NCBI GenBank assembly: GCA_029866005.1
Contig: JARXAE010000014.1
Location: 1-33,143 of the forward strand
DNA: 33,143 nt
Origin: Fimbriimonas sp.
Lineage (GTDB): Bacteria; Armatimonadota; Fimbriimonadia; Fimbriimonadales; Fimbriimonadaceae
Direction: 5' to 3'
Shown: piece after piece, positions 22,984 through 32,548 of the stretch
Layout: each line of letters begins with the position of its first letter
How positions within the stretch are numbered: the first letter of the stretch is position 1
The notes under the pieces: generated by a model
Told to the model about the DNA's origin: nothing
The model's input: only the letters and a program-made list of their open reading frames with translations
The model's database searches: none
Translations under genes and position numbers: made by a program

Positions 22984-23828
22984 GATGCTCCCCAGAACTT
23001 GACGATATCTTTGTCAACGAGCTTCTGGCAGTACTGAGCCGTACTGGAAGCCTCGGTGAGAGCTGGGTTGATGGCTGAGTAGCCAACGAATTTCTCCCGA
23101 CCGTACTTGCCAGCGTGACCATCGGCAAATGCTCCGCTGAACTTACCTTCCCATCGCTTTCGGGCGTCCCAGCTGAGGGCGTACCAGCTGAAAGTGTCGG
23201 TGTATTGATCAATGTAAGGCCATGCACTTTCGTATCCGCGGAAGTACATCCAAGAGAACGGAAGGGTTCCGTATTGCGTTGGCTGAAGCATGATTCGGTC
23301 GGCAACGCTTTCAATCGCGGTGAGCGACTTCATGCTGTTGTAGCGACTTGGAGCAGTGCAAGATCCCGAGCCATTGTATGCGAAACCATCTGAGTTAAGG
23401 CTCAGGTTGGTGACCCACTGCCAAGCGTAGTAGTAGGCACCGCCACCCGTTGGACAGGTGTCGTAATACTTGTCGCAGTAATAAGCGGTCGTGCCGATTC
23501 GAGCATCTTCTTTCGGCTCAGGGACTGTTGGATCGAAGAAGATGGCTCGGCTCTTAACGTAAGGGAAAACTCGACCAACCCAGGTATCCGTGTTGTGATA
23601 CTGGTTAGGATCGGTGGGAGTTCCGGTTCCGTAGTGAGGAACCGCCATGTCGTCCACGTCAATTGCGTACGTGAGGACGCCAAGCGCGTTCTGCTTCATG
23701 TTCGAAAGGGCCGAGGTCTTCTTTGCCGCAGTTTTGGCTTGAGCAAAAACTGGGAACAGAATGGCGGCCAGGATGGCGATGATTGCTATGACAACAAGTA
23801 GCTCGATGAGTGTAAACGCTCTTCGCAT
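22968..23828 (-). CDS. prepilin-type N-terminal cleavage/methylation protein (DUF1559-like)
   Basis: A 286-residue type II/IV pseudopilin-like secreted protein. The ATG at 23826-23828 gives [20 protein letters not shown], a class III signal cut before Phe and followed by the hydrophobic helix, then [24 protein letters not shown]. The C-terminal region carries [18 protein letters not shown], the H-X9-DG type motif of this family. A TTG two codons earlier is less likely. The middle is Tyr/Trp/Gly-rich ([11 protein letters not shown]). Substrates or structures assembled by this family are poorly known. The [10 protein letters not shown] segment is the main clue to an Armatimonadota host. Confidence 0.93.
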   Translation of the reverse strand: MRRAFTLIELLVVIAIIAILAAILFPVFAQAKTAAKKTSALSNMKQNALGVLTYAIDVDDMAVPHYGTGTPTDPNQYHNTDTWVGRVFPYVKSRAIFFDPTVPEPKEDARIGTTAYYCDKYYDTCPTGGGAYYYAWQWVTNLSLNSDGFAYNGSGSCTAPSRYNSMKSLTAIESVADRIMLQPTQYGTLPFSWMYFRGYESAWPYIDQYTDTFSWYALSWDARKRWEGKFSGAFADGHAGKYGREKFVGYSAINPALTEASSTAQYCQKLVDKDIVKFWGASWAGN

Positions 23829-23879
23829 AACCAATTCTTTCTGTTGACGGTTAGGACACGGTTAAGCCAGTGTTTAGAT

Positions 23880-24854
23880 TTAGTTATTAACAAAATCCGG
23901 TTCCAACCAAGCCATGAGTTCCTTAACTGTCTCTGCCCGCTTGACACGCTGAAACACATCGAGGGATCCGTGGCGATAGGCAATATTGAGCCACTGCTTT
24001 AGCCGAGCCAACGTCCGCCGCTCAGTTCCGGGATGAAATTGATCGCACCAATAAATCAGCCTTGAGAGCCATGTGTTCCAACTCTCGAACTCTGACCCCG
24101 CCGTTGGTTCTAACCCCAAGTTCACGCTGATCTGCCTGGCTAACCCTGGCACCGCCAGGGCCCCGCGCCCGACCATGAAATGCTCACACCCCGTCGTCTC
24201 TCGGCATTTCTGAAAGTCGTCAAACGAGAAGATATCGCCATTAGCCACCACCGGAACTCCGATCAGCTCATTCACCCGCCGCAGATGTGGCCAAAACACG
24301 GGAGGCTCGTACCTTTGAGTTCTGGTGCGAGCATGCAAAGTGAGCCAAGCCGCTCCGCCCTCAACCGCCATCGGGGCATTCTCAAAAATGTCGTCGATCG
24401 ACTCCCAGCCGAGCCTCAACTTTGCGGAAACCGGGATTTCCGGTGGTAATGCATCCCGCACCGCCCGAACCACTTCTCGAATTCGGCAAGGTGTACGCAA
24501 TAGAGAGGCCCCACCGTCGTTCCCATTCACCGTCGGCGAAGGGCATCCGAAGTTGATGTCAATCGACTTGGCTCCGGCCCGAACGGCAGCTAGAGCCGAG
24601 AGTGCCATCCGCTCTGGATGGCCCCCAAGAATCTGCACCTGCACCGGTAGCCCAGTGACCGTTTTGCAATCCGTCGCGACCTCGGGAACTTCCCGCCGGA
24701 ACACCTTTGCCGGCAACGCCTCCCCACTTACCCGGACAAACTCGGTGACGGAATAACTAAAACACCCCCACTCACCCACCAACGCTCGCATTGGGGCATC
24801 GGTGATGCCATCCATTGGAGCAAAGACCAGAGCAGGGGTTCCGGCGCGAATCAA
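23880..24854 (-). CDS. dus: tRNA-dihydrouridine synthase
   Basis: FMN enzyme that reduces uridines in the D-loop of tRNA. It is a 324-residue TIM barrel with FAPMDGITDAPMRALV at the N-terminus, the substrate Cys104 in DINFGCPSPTVNGNDGGASLL, SAKLRLGW, LTLHARTRTQRY, VVANGDIFSFDDF and FMVGRGALAVPGL (FMN phosphate site). The motif forms resemble DusC/general bacterial Dus; which position it modifies cannot be read here. It is 18 bp downstream of the CoA-transferase gene and 51 bp upstream of the prepilin-like gene. Confidence 0.95.
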   Translation of the reverse strand: MIRAGTPALVFAPMDGITDAPMRALVGEWGCFSYSVTEFVRVSGEALPAKVFRREVPEVATDCKTVTGLPVQVQILGGHPERMALSALAAVRAGAKSIDINFGCPSPTVNGNDGGASLLRTPCRIREVVRAVRDALPPEIPVSAKLRLGWESIDDIFENAPMAVEGGAAWLTLHARTRTQRYEPPVFWPHLRRVNELIGVPVVANGDIFSFDDFQKCRETTGCEHFMVGRGALAVPGLARQISVNLGLEPTAGSEFESWNTWLSRLIYWCDQFHPGTERRTLARLKQWLNIAYRHGSLDVFQRVKRAETVKELMAWLEPDFVNN

Positions 24855-24872
24855 GATATGAGTAAACCCGGT

Positions 24873-26129
24873 TTAGCTTAATGCTTCGGTGAGAGATTCG
24901 CGATGATCCGGGTGGGCGATCTCGATCAGCGCCTTTGCTCTCTGCCGCAAGTTCTTACCTTTGAGATACGCGACGCCATACTCTGTCACAACATAGTGAA
25001 CATGCGCCCGGGTGGTCACGACACCAGCTCCTTGTTGAAGTCTGGAGACGATCCGGGAAGCTCCCGTTTTGGTTGTGGATGGCAGAGCAATGATCGGTTT
25101 TCCACCCTCCGAGTGGCTCGCACCACGAATGAAATCCATCTGTCCACCCACCCCCGAATAGAGCCTTGAGCCAATCGAATCGGCGCAGACCTGGCCTGTG
25201 AGATCAACTTCTATGGCCGAGTTGATCGCGGTCACTTTTGGGTTCTTTCGGATGACAGCGGTGTCGTTGACGTAAGCCGCATCCAGCATCTGGATAAAGG
25301 GATTATCATCGACAAAGTCGTAGAGCCGGCGGGTTCCGATCACGAACGTCGCGACAATCTTTCCAGGGTGGATCTTCTTGTTTTCATTGGTAATAATTCC
25401 TTTGTCAACGAGATCGATAACCCCGTCCGAGAACATTTCTGTGTGAATACCGAGATGCTGATGCCCGGTGAGAGCCGCCAAAACTGCGTCCGGGATAGCA
25501 CCAATTCCCATCTGGAGGGTGGCTCCATCTTCAACTAATCCCGCAACATTTCGCCCGATTGCTAACTGCACCTCAGTCGGAGTGCAGTGGGGGTGCTCGG
25601 CAATGGGCTCGTCATGCTCTACCAGATGGTGGATCTGACTTGCGTGAAGAAGAGCATCCCCGTGAGTTCGCGGCATGAAGCTGTTCACCTGAGCAATCAC
25701 GATCTTTGCGGTCTGAACCGCCGCGCGCGTCGCCTCAATCGACGTACCGAGCGAGTAGAAGCCATGTTTATCCGGCGGCGAAACCGTGATTAGAGCAACA
25801 TCTAGCGGAAGAATGCCCTGTCTGAACAGGGCAGGGGCTTCGCTGAGGAAGACGGGGACATAGTCAGCACGGCCCTCGTCGACCGCCTTGCGAACGTTTG
25901 CCCCTACGAACAGCGCGTTCACCCGGAAACTCTGGGCATGCTCAGGATCAGCGTACGGCGCAGGTCCCTCGGTGTGCAGTTGCACAATCTCCACATCCCT
26001 CAGCTCATCAGCTCGCGCGACCATTGCCCGAATCAGAGCCTGGGGGGCCGCCGCCATGCCATGGACCCAAACTCGGTGACCACTTTGTATCGCGCGGACT
26101 GCGTCTTTGGCGGAAATGGCTTGGGGCAT
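24873..26129 (-). CDS. acetyl-CoA hydrolase/transferase family protein (4-hydroxybutyrate CoA-transferase-like)
   Basis: A 418-residue family I CoA-transferase-like enzyme moving CoA between short acyl groups or hydrolysing acetyl-CoA. The catalytic Glu231 is in LGIHTEMFSDGVIDL. The CoA-binding glycine loop is YSGVGGQMDFIRGASHSEGG, and VVTEYGVAYLKGKNLRQRAKALI is the C-terminal signature. The DEGRADYVPVFLSEAP segment is typical of 4-hydroxybutyrate CoA-transferases. The exact acceptor is uncertain. It is divergent from recQ across about 140 bp. Confidence 0.93.
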   Translation of the reverse strand: MPQAISAKDAVRAIQSGHRVWVHGMAAAPQALIRAMVARADELRDVEIVQLHTEGPAPYADPEHAQSFRVNALFVGANVRKAVDEGRADYVPVFLSEAPALFRQGILPLDVALITVSPPDKHGFYSLGTSIEATRAAVQTAKIVIAQVNSFMPRTHGDALLHASQIHHLVEHDEPIAEHPHCTPTEVQLAIGRNVAGLVEDGATLQMGIGAIPDAVLAALTGHQHLGIHTEMFSDGVIDLVDKGIITNENKKIHPGKIVATFVIGTRRLYDFVDDNPFIQMLDAAYVNDTAVIRKNPKVTAINSAIEVDLTGQVCADSIGSRLYSGVGGQMDFIRGASHSEGGKPIIALPSTTKTGASRIVSRLQQGAGVVTTRAHVHYVVTEYGVAYLKGKNLRQRAKALIEIAHPDHRESLTEALS

Positions 26130-26223
26130 TGATCAGTTTTACCGTTTGCGTCACTCCCGAAAGACATCTGCAAATTAAGTTCATGACAATGATTACGCAT
26201 TGAACATTTTCTGTAGAATTGCA

Positions 26224-26252
26224 TTGACAACTAGTAGATTCTTGTCTATACT
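26224..26252 (+). promoter_or_regulatory. near-consensus sigma-70-type promoter of recQ
   Basis: TTGACA (26224-26229), a 17-base spacer, and TATACT (26247-26252). This is a perfect -35 and a 5/6 -10 at the optimal distance. The predicted start of transcription is about 26259, leaving about 10 bases before the ATG at 26270 or about 30 before the next ATG at 26291. A second GCATTGA copy lies 28 bp upstream (GCATTGAAC versus GCATTGACA). Confidence 0.85.
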
Positions 26253-26269
26253 TTTCTCGAGTCAAGTTG

Positions 26270-28444
26270 ATGGTAGCTGAGCAAAGTTTGATGGATGGGT
26301 TGAGTGAAACCCTCAAGCGGATCTGGGGATTCGAGTCTTTGCGACCATTGCAGCAGGAGGTTGTAGAGTCGTCGCTAGCAAACCGCGATGCGGTTGTGGT
26401 GATGCCGACTGGCGGGGGAAAGAGCCTCTGCTTTCAACTTCCTGCCCTGCTCTCGTCTTCTCTGACCGTAGTGATTTCACCTTTGATCGCCTTGATGAAA
26501 GATCAGGTGGATGCCCTTCGCGTGGTTGGCGTTGAGGCCGCCGCGCTCAACTCTTCAATGGATGAAGAAGAGGAGGCGGATACTCGGCGAAAGGTTCTGC
26601 GCGGGGAGATGCGCCTTCTGTATGTCAGCCCTGAGCGGCTGCTTTTGTCTTCCACCTTGGAGTTGTTGCGACAGGCCAAAGTCGCTCGCTTTGCGGTCGA
26701 TGAGGCGCATTGTATCAGTGCATGGGGACACGATTTCCGACCTGAATTTCGGCAACTGGGACGACTGAAGGAGTTGTTTCCCGGGATTCCAGTGCAGGCC
26801 TTTACGGCAACTGCAACGCCACAGGTTCAACGAGATATCGCGATTCAGCTTCGAATGGAGCGACCTCGACGGTTTGTCGGCGTCTTTGATCGTCCGAACC
26901 TGACGTATCGGATCGTGGCTAAGGACGATGCCGTTCGGCGAACAATCGAGGCCGTCCAGCGGTATCCGAACGAGGGAGTGATTGTTTACTGTTTGTCACG
27001 CAAGGACACAGAGACGATTGCCAATGCTCTGGTTGCGAACGGGATTGAGGCAGTCGCGTATCATGCCGGACTGCCAAACGAGACTCGACGCCGGATAAGC
27101 GAAGATTTTGCCCAGGAGCGGGCGAACATTATTGTTGCGACGGTTGCCTTTGGGATGGGTATCGACCGCGCTAACGTGCGTTGCGTAATCCATGAGTGCT
27201 TGCCAAAAAGCATGGAGGGGTACCAGCAGGAGACGGGACGCGCGGGACGAGACGGGATGCCGAGCGAGTGCGTGTTGCTTTACAACCATGGCGACGTGAT
27301 TCGGCTCAAGCGGCTACTGGATGGGTCTGACCGTGAGTTGGTCGAGCATCAGAATCGACTTCTGGAAGAAGTTCGTCGGTTCGCGACCAGTCACCAGTGC
27401 CGGCACAAATCGCTGAGTGAATACTTTGGTCAGGAATATGTCTCCACCGAAGAAGGCGGGTGTGGGGCTTGCGACGTTTGTCTCGGTGGGATGAAGCTAC
27501 TGGAAGGTTCAACCGAGATTGCCCACAAGATACTTCGTGCGATTGCCAGTTTACGGATCAATAATGGCGTTGCATTTTGGGCGGCGGTCCTCACCGGATC
27601 TCGAGCAAAGCGGATCACCGACCGAGGTGCAGACCGCGCTGAAGGCTTTGGATCATTCTCGTCGGAAACGACCGACCGGGTGACAACATGGATTCACCAG
27701 CTTCTCGATCTTGGACTGCTGGTTGCTGAGGAGGGTCAGTACGCCACGATCTCGATCACCGAAGAAGGGCGGCAGGTGTTGGCATCCGAGGCGGACGTCG
27801 AACTCATCGAGAACTCAGCCCTGATCCAGCCGGCAAAGGCGAGAAAGTCTAAATCGGGAACGGTCACCGAAGTCCCCGGAATGGATCATGCACTCTTCGA
27901 GCGCATGCGCGAGTGGCGTAAACAGACTGCTCAAGAGCAATCCGTTCCTGCCTACGTCATCATGCACGACCTCACGCTGATGCGCCTCGCCGCGATTCGT
28001 CCATCAAGCATCGATGGGCTCAAAGAGATACCAGGAATTGGATATCGTCAGTCGGAAAACTACGGTCAAGCACTCCTCGATCTCATCGCGGCAAGTGGAC
28101 TCCCCACCGATCAAGATAAACCCGGAGCCACCGCTCGACCAAAGCAAACCGCACTCCCAAACAAGACCGCGAGCTATGCCACAGGCTTCCAAGCGGGATT
28201 GTCGGTGGCCGAAATGGCTGAGAAAAACGGGACAACGGAGCGCACCATGTGGGATCACCTCGCCACCTGGGTTGAGGTGGCGAGACCCGATTCGATCTCC
28301 ACTTGGGTTCCCGTCGAGATTCAAGAAAAAGTGAAGAAGGCCATCGGCAAAACTGGCGAGGACCTTCTGAAGCCGATCTTCGAGGAACTCGGAGGAGAAA
28401 TCTCCTACGAGCACATCAAAGTCGTTCGGGCAAGCCTAGGGTAG
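26270..28444 (+). CDS. recQ: ATP-dependent DNA helicase RecQ
   Basis: A 3'-5' helicase of recombination repair, 724 residues. The helicase core has MPTGGGKSLCFQ (Lys51), ISPLIALMKDQ, VDEAHCISAWGHDFRPEF (DEAH 144-147), FTATAT, IVYCLSRKDTE and QQETGRAGRDG. The RecQ zinc-binding region has Cys377, Cys398, Cys401 and Cys404. A winged-helix domain (about 405-525) and an HRDC domain (about 540-620) follow. A C-terminal HTH domain (about 632-724) carries TASYATGFQAGLSVAEMAEKNG-like sequence. ATG 26270 is chosen; a TTG at 26267 and ATG 26291 are alternatives. It has its own strong promoter. The 3' end overlaps the convergent reductase gene by 9 bp. Confidence 0.97.
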   Translation: MVAEQSLMDGLSETLKRIWGFESLRPLQQEVVESSLANRDAVVVMPTGGGKSLCFQLPALLSSSLTVVISPLIALMKDQVDALRVVGVEAAALNSSMDEEEEADTRRKVLRGEMRLLYVSPERLLLSSTLELLRQAKVARFAVDEAHCISAWGHDFRPEFRQLGRLKELFPGIPVQAFTATATPQVQRDIAIQLRMERPRRFVGVFDRPNLTYRIVAKDDAVRRTIEAVQRYPNEGVIVYCLSRKDTETIANALVANGIEAVAYHAGLPNETRRRISEDFAQERANIIVATVAFGMGIDRANVRCVIHECLPKSMEGYQQETGRAGRDGMPSECVLLYNHGDVIRLKRLLDGSDRELVEHQNRLLEEVRRFATSHQCRHKSLSEYFGQEYVSTEEGGCGACDVCLGGMKLLEGSTEIAHKILRAIASLRINNGVAFWAAVLTGSRAKRITDRGADRAEGFGSFSSETTDRVTTWIHQLLDLGLLVAEEGQYATISITEEGRQVLASEADVELIENSALIQPAKARKSKSGTVTEVPGMDHALFERMREWRKQTAQEQSVPAYVIMHDLTLMRLAAIRPSSIDGLKEIPGIGYRQSENYGQALLDLIAASGLPTDQDKPGATARPKQTALPNKTASYATGFQAGLSVAEMAEKNGTTERTMWDHLATWVEVARPDSISTWVPVEIQEKVKKAIGKTGEDLLKPIFEELGGEISYEHIKVVRASLG

Positions 28445-29353
28445 GACGTTGCCGGCGGCGCGGTAAATCTCGTACCAGTGTGGTCGCGAAAGATTGATTT
28501 GGCACGCAACCGCCACCTGGCGAATCCGATCTGGGTTGGTGGTGCCAAGGACGGTCTGCATTTTCGCCGGGTGCCGTTGAAGCCAAGCGATTGCCAATCC
28601 CGTCGGTGTGATAGAGTATTCCGCCGCCAAAGCAGAAAGAACTTTGTTGAGTTCAGGGAACTTCGGGTTATCAACGAAAACGCCCTCAAAGAAACCAAAC
28701 TGGAACGGCGACCAAGGCTGGATCGTGATCTTCTTCAACCTACAGTAATCCAAAATCCCTCCGTCTCGGTCGACCGAGGTTTCCCACTTCATGTTCGCGG
28801 CGATTCCTTGATCAATCATGCCGGTGTGCATGATGCTCATCTGTAGCTGGTTCGCATGAAGGTGCATTGGCAAAGCGGATTGAAGAAGCTCAATCTGATT
28901 CGGCGTCTGGTTACTCACTCCAAAGTGCCGAACCTTTCCGGACGCGACCAGTGAGTCAAATGCCGAAGCAACTTCCTCTGGCTCAACTAGCGTGTCCGGC
29001 CTGTGAAGGAGTAGGAAGTCCAGGTAGTCGGTGTCGAGGCGAGTAAGAATCGCATCGACCGAAGTCAGAATGTGCTCCTTAGAGAAGTCAAAGAATCCCT
29101 TCCGGATGGCGCACTTGCTCTGAATCAGAATCTTTTCCCGTGCGATGCCAAGCCGTTTGACTGAGGCCGCAAAGACTTCTTCGCACTTTCCGCCGCCATA
29201 GATGTCGGCGTGATCGAAGAAGTCGATCCCAAGATCAAGCGCCGATGAGACCAGCTTGTCCAGGTCCGCATTCGACATCCCCCCGATGCGCATGCACCCA
29301 ATGGAAACCTCCGACGCCATCACCCCAGAAGTGCCAATCTCAATTCGATTCAT
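28436..29353 (-). CDS. aldo/keto reductase (YdhF-like)
   Basis: A 305-residue NADPH-dependent TIM-barrel reductase. The catalytic tetrad is visible: Asp47 and Tyr52 in FFDHADIYGGG, Lys80 in ILIQSKC, and His117 in FLLLHRPD. GKVRHFGVSNQTPNQIELL and a C-terminal TVLGTTNPDRI nucleotide-binding region complete the fold. It overlaps the fucosidase gene by ATGA (29350-29353), so it is translationally coupled to the carbohydrate genes and probably handles a released sugar or uronate. The specific substrate is unknown. Confidence 0.94.
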   Translation of the reverse strand: MNRIEIGTSGVMASEVSIGCMRIGGMSNADLDKLVSSALDLGIDFFDHADIYGGGKCEEVFAASVKRLGIAREKILIQSKCAIRKGFFDFSKEHILTSVDAILTRLDTDYLDFLLLHRPDTLVEPEEVASAFDSLVASGKVRHFGVSNQTPNQIELLQSALPMHLHANQLQMSIMHTGMIDQGIAANMKWETSVDRDGGILDYCRLKKITIQPWSPFQFGFFEGVFVDNPKFPELNKVLSALAAEYSITPTGLAIAWLQRHPAKMQTVLGTTNPDRIRQVAVACQINLSRPHWYEIYRAAGNVLP

Positions 29354-30390
29354 CCCGCCGAGTCTACTAGAATCTTTCCAAGTCGCTCCAGAATCGCGGC
29401 ATGTTCGGGATCTATGCGCCCGTCGGGCATCGGCCCAATTCCTAGCAAGAAGTTGCCCCCGCGCTCGTTGGCGTACCGAATCTCTGCCGCGACAGTTTCG
29501 GCATCCTTCGGAGTCTGTCCGTCAACGTACTTCCAGTCTGGGCACAACGGAAGGCAAGCCTCCCAAGTGGACGGCAGGGCCTCATCCGGAATTTCCCGTT
29601 CGGGAGTCACAAAGTCTTCGAACTCGTCGCCAACCGCGCGGTTGGCGACGATAAGTCCAGGCTGGAGCGACCGAGCCATCGTCACCAACTCTGACATCCG
29701 GATGTCCTCGGCTCCGCGAACCCAGCCACCGTCGAGCCAGAGAATGTCAACGGGACCGTAGTTCGTCATCAGTTCCCGGATCTGCTCATGGGTAAAAGCG
29801 ACAAACTTCTCCCACTTTTCTGGGTCATCAACCGTATTTGCACGTTGCGAAGTCGGATTCAAAGCCGGGTCCCAATAGTGCTCGCAATGCCAGTCGGGCT
29901 TCGAAAAGTAAACCGAAATCGCTAAGCCAGCACGGCGGCAAGCGTCGAACACCTCGCGCGTCACATCGCGCCCGAATGGACAAACTGATCCTGTAATCTT
30001 GTAGTCCGTCGTCGCGGTATCCCACATGCAGAATCCGTCGTGGTGCTTCGTCGTGAAGCAGACATACTTCGCTCCCGCGGAGACGAACGCCGCTACCCAC
30101 TCGTCAGCATCGAACTCAGTCGGGTTAAACGTTCCGGGCAGCGCCCAATAATCAGCCTGATAACGGTCAAGATCGCGATCCCGCTCGACCCAACACTTGA
30201 TCTCGTCCCGCCGCGACCACTCACAGTCCGGTACCAGCGTCCAACTCTCGCAGCAGTCCCACTGCGCATACGGCCCCCAATGAACAATGATCCCGAACTT
30301 TAGCGACCGAAACCAGTCAAGCCGCCCCTCCAACCAATCAGGCTTCTCGTACTTCTGACCCTTCGTGTAGCTGACAACGTCTTGGCGCAT
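29350..30390 (-). CDS. GH29 alpha-L-fucosidase family glycoside hydrolase
   Basis: A 346-residue retaining glycosidase of family GH29. The start ATG at 30388-30390 (MRQDVVSYTKGQKYEKPDW) sits 2 bp after the preceding stop; a longer frame upstream would run inside the glucuronidase gene and has no support. Motifs are FGIIVHWGPYAQWD, AKYVCFTTKHHDGFCMWDT, ISVYFSKPDWHCEHY and ILWLDGGWV, with the Asp as expected nucleophile; a fold-typical RGGNFLLGIGPMPDGRID closes the catalytic domain. There is no obvious signal peptide, so it may act in the cytoplasm on imported oligosaccharides. Confidence 0.92.
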   Translation of the reverse strand: MRQDVVSYTKGQKYEKPDWLEGRLDWFRSLKFGIIVHWGPYAQWDCCESWTLVPDCEWSRRDEIKCWVERDRDLDRYQADYWALPGTFNPTEFDADEWVAAFVSAGAKYVCFTTKHHDGFCMWDTATTDYKITGSVCPFGRDVTREVFDACRRAGLAISVYFSKPDWHCEHYWDPALNPTSQRANTVDDPEKWEKFVAFTHEQIRELMTNYGPVDILWLDGGWVRGAEDIRMSELVTMARSLQPGLIVANRAVGDEFEDFVTPEREIPDEALPSTWEACLPLCPDWKYVDGQTPKDAETVAAEIRYANERGGNFLLGIGPMPDGRIDPEHAAILERLGKILVDSAG

Positions 30391-30392
30391 GA

Positions 30393-32504
30393 CTAACCCG
30401 TGTGAGTATTCCCCGGAGCATACGGATGGAAGATCGATTTGTAGTAATCCAGCGAATGCTCGGGAACATCGAAGCCCTTCGGAAGCGGCAAGCCGTTCAG
30501 GCTTTGCCAATAGGGAATGGATGCATCTCGCCACCACTTAGCTTCCTTCTCCTGAATCTTAAGGAACTCGGAGATCTGCAAATGGCGAGAAGCATCAATT
30601 TTCCCTTTGAGCTTCGCCCACTCGGCTCGCATCGTGGCGACTTCAGAAACTCCGTGGGTGTAGCGGGCAACCATCTCCTCCCAAACAGTCTTGCCTGAAA
30701 GCAACCGATACGACCAGGGAACGTGGTGGAACCATAAAAGCAAGTTCTCAGGCGCCGTCTCGGGTTTGCCCCAAATTTCTCGCCAACCAGGGGCATACTG
30801 CTTCAGAGTCCCGGCGCCGACCCGATCAAAGCCGATCCCATCGCGATCTCCGCGATGGAAGTAAACCGGGTTCCAGTCCGCCCGACCAAGATTATCCACC
30901 CAAGGTCCTGGACCGTAGTGGTGCCCAGTCGCCATCAGATGCGTCAGCCCAAGAGGTCCGGTGTAGTCAACAACTGCCTCTCGCGAGCGGATCATCATCG
31001 ACACGACCGGCTTCGCCACCGCAGTGCCAAAAGTCAGGCGCGCCCACTCATCGGCGACCTTCGTGGCCCCAAGAGTCGGCTCCCAAGCCAGGCGCCCAAG
31101 CGCGTACCAGTTCGCCTGGTCGAAGTGCGACCCGCACCAGTTGCGATCTGACCCAATATTCGAAACACCTGCGATCCCGGTCAAGGTGTCCAGAACTTTC
31201 TCTTTCCCTCGGAGCCGAGTCGGAGAAGCCAGTGCCTCTTGCCACATTGTTCCCAGGTAGGCGAGGTGCGTCGCGAAGCCCAAATACTCCTTGGTCACCT
31301 GAACCTCCATCAAGGCAGGAGTCTTGTCCAGTGCCCCGAACAAAGGGCTGAACGGCTCGCGTGGCTGAAAGTCAATCGGCCCGTTCTTCACTTGAACAAT
31401 CACGTTGGAGCGGAACTTCCCGTCCAGTGGCTTGAATTCGTTGTACGCCTGCGCCGCCCGATCGACTGGAGTTTTGTCGTCATAGACAAACGCCCGCCAC
31501 ATCAAGATTCCGCCCTCGAGTGCGAGGGCATCTGCGATCATATTTGCTCCCTCGGCATGCGACCGTCCATAGTTTTGCGGCCCGGGCTGGCCCTCAGAGT
31601 TCGCCTTGACGACGAAACCCCCAAAATCATGTATCTCACGGTAGATTTCCGCAACCTTGTCCTTCCACCACTGCTGAACTTGGGGGTCAAGAGGGTCGGC
31701 CGTTTTCAACCCGCCAAGTTCAATCGGAGCCGAAAATCGGGCCGTGAGATACACCTTAATCCCGTAGGGACGCAAGGTATCCGCAACGGCCTTAGTCTTT
31801 TGGATGTAATCCGCGCGCAGCACCATCGCATTCGCGTTGACGTTGGTCAAAACAGTCCCATTGATACCGATTGAGGCATTCGCGCGAGCGTAGTCGATGA
31901 TTCGCGGATCAACATAGTCGGGCAATTTGTGCCAATCCCAAATCGACTGACCCGCGTAACCCCGTTCGACCGAGCGATTGAGGTTGTCCCAATGGTTCAG
32001 CAAACGGAGCTTGTATCGTGGAGCTGAATAGTAGCGCTTGTTTGGGAGGGGTTTGCCGCTCTGCAATTGTCTCAGAAACCAGAATGCGCCGTACAACACG
32101 CCGAGCTGATCCTGACCTGTAATGACGTGGACTCGCTTGCCGTTGATCGTCGTTGGCAGATAAACGAATGCTTCGTCGTTGAAGGGTCGCAGGTCAACGT
32201 TCAAACCCGCGATAAACTCGTTCGAGAGGGCAGTTCCGATGACTAATCCGTCTTGCTTTGTGAGCTTATCACCAACTTTTACGGAGTACCCGAGCATGGA
32301 CTCCAATCCAGTTTTCAACTCGGAATGGGCCTCCTTCAGATGTCGATCTGTCGGATTTGGGCAGACAATCTGACTGATAGCAACCCGTTTTGACTTGGGC
32401 AGGAGTCGATAACGCATCCACAGTTCGTATCCGTCTTCGGCAAGCAGAGACGACGAAGCGGCGACAGTCAGCATAAGCATCAAAAGGCGGCGGAAGAGCA
32501 CCAC
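30393..32504 (-). CDS. GH67 alpha-glucuronidase
   Basis: Removes 4-O-methyl-glucuronic acid from xylo-oligosaccharides. The mature catalytic region includes LLNHWDNLNRSVERGYAG, the acid-bearing VVKANSEGQPGPQNYGRSHAEGAN (catalytic Glu), MWRAFVYDD, NVIVQVKNGPIDFQPREPFSPLFG (catalytic Asp/Glu) and a long C-terminal helical domain. The frame extends to an ATG at 32558, but a GTG at 32502-32504 (or the next, 32499-32501) gives a good signal peptide, FRRLLMLMLTVAASSSLLAED. It also avoids overlap with the divergent transporter start, so I chose it (703 residues). It is 2 bp upstream of the fucosidase gene, in one operon. Confidence 0.95.
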   Translation of the reverse strand: MVLFRRLLMLMLTVAASSSLLAEDGYELWMRYRLLPKSKRVAISQIVCPNPTDRHLKEAHSELKTGLESMLGYSVKVGDKLTKQDGLVIGTALSNEFIAGLNVDLRPFNDEAFVYLPTTINGKRVHVITGQDQLGVLYGAFWFLRQLQSGKPLPNKRYYSAPRYKLRLLNHWDNLNRSVERGYAGQSIWDWHKLPDYVDPRIIDYARANASIGINGTVLTNVNANAMVLRADYIQKTKAVADTLRPYGIKVYLTARFSAPIELGGLKTADPLDPQVQQWWKDKVAEIYREIHDFGGFVVKANSEGQPGPQNYGRSHAEGANMIADALALEGGILMWRAFVYDDKTPVDRAAQAYNEFKPLDGKFRSNVIVQVKNGPIDFQPREPFSPLFGALDKTPALMEVQVTKEYLGFATHLAYLGTMWQEALASPTRLRGKEKVLDTLTGIAGVSNIGSDRNWCGSHFDQANWYALGRLAWEPTLGATKVADEWARLTFGTAVAKPVVSMMIRSREAVVDYTGPLGLTHLMATGHHYGPGPWVDNLGRADWNPVYFHRGDRDGIGFDRVGAGTLKQYAPGWREIWGKPETAPENLLLWFHHVPWSYRLLSGKTVWEEMVARYTHGVSEVATMRAEWAKLKGKIDASRHLQISEFLKIQEKEAKWWRDASIPYWQSLNGLPLPKGFDVPEHSLDYYKSIFHPYAPGNTHTG

Positions 32505-32548
32505 GAGTTGGGTGATTTTACGAGAAATCTGATAAGATTTGGCGAGCC

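Noticed and set aside
29350-30537. GH29 protein with a 49-residue N-terminal extension
   Set aside because: The extension lies within the glucuronidase coding sequence and is not conserved-looking; MRQDVV at 30390 follows the upstream stop by 2 bp.
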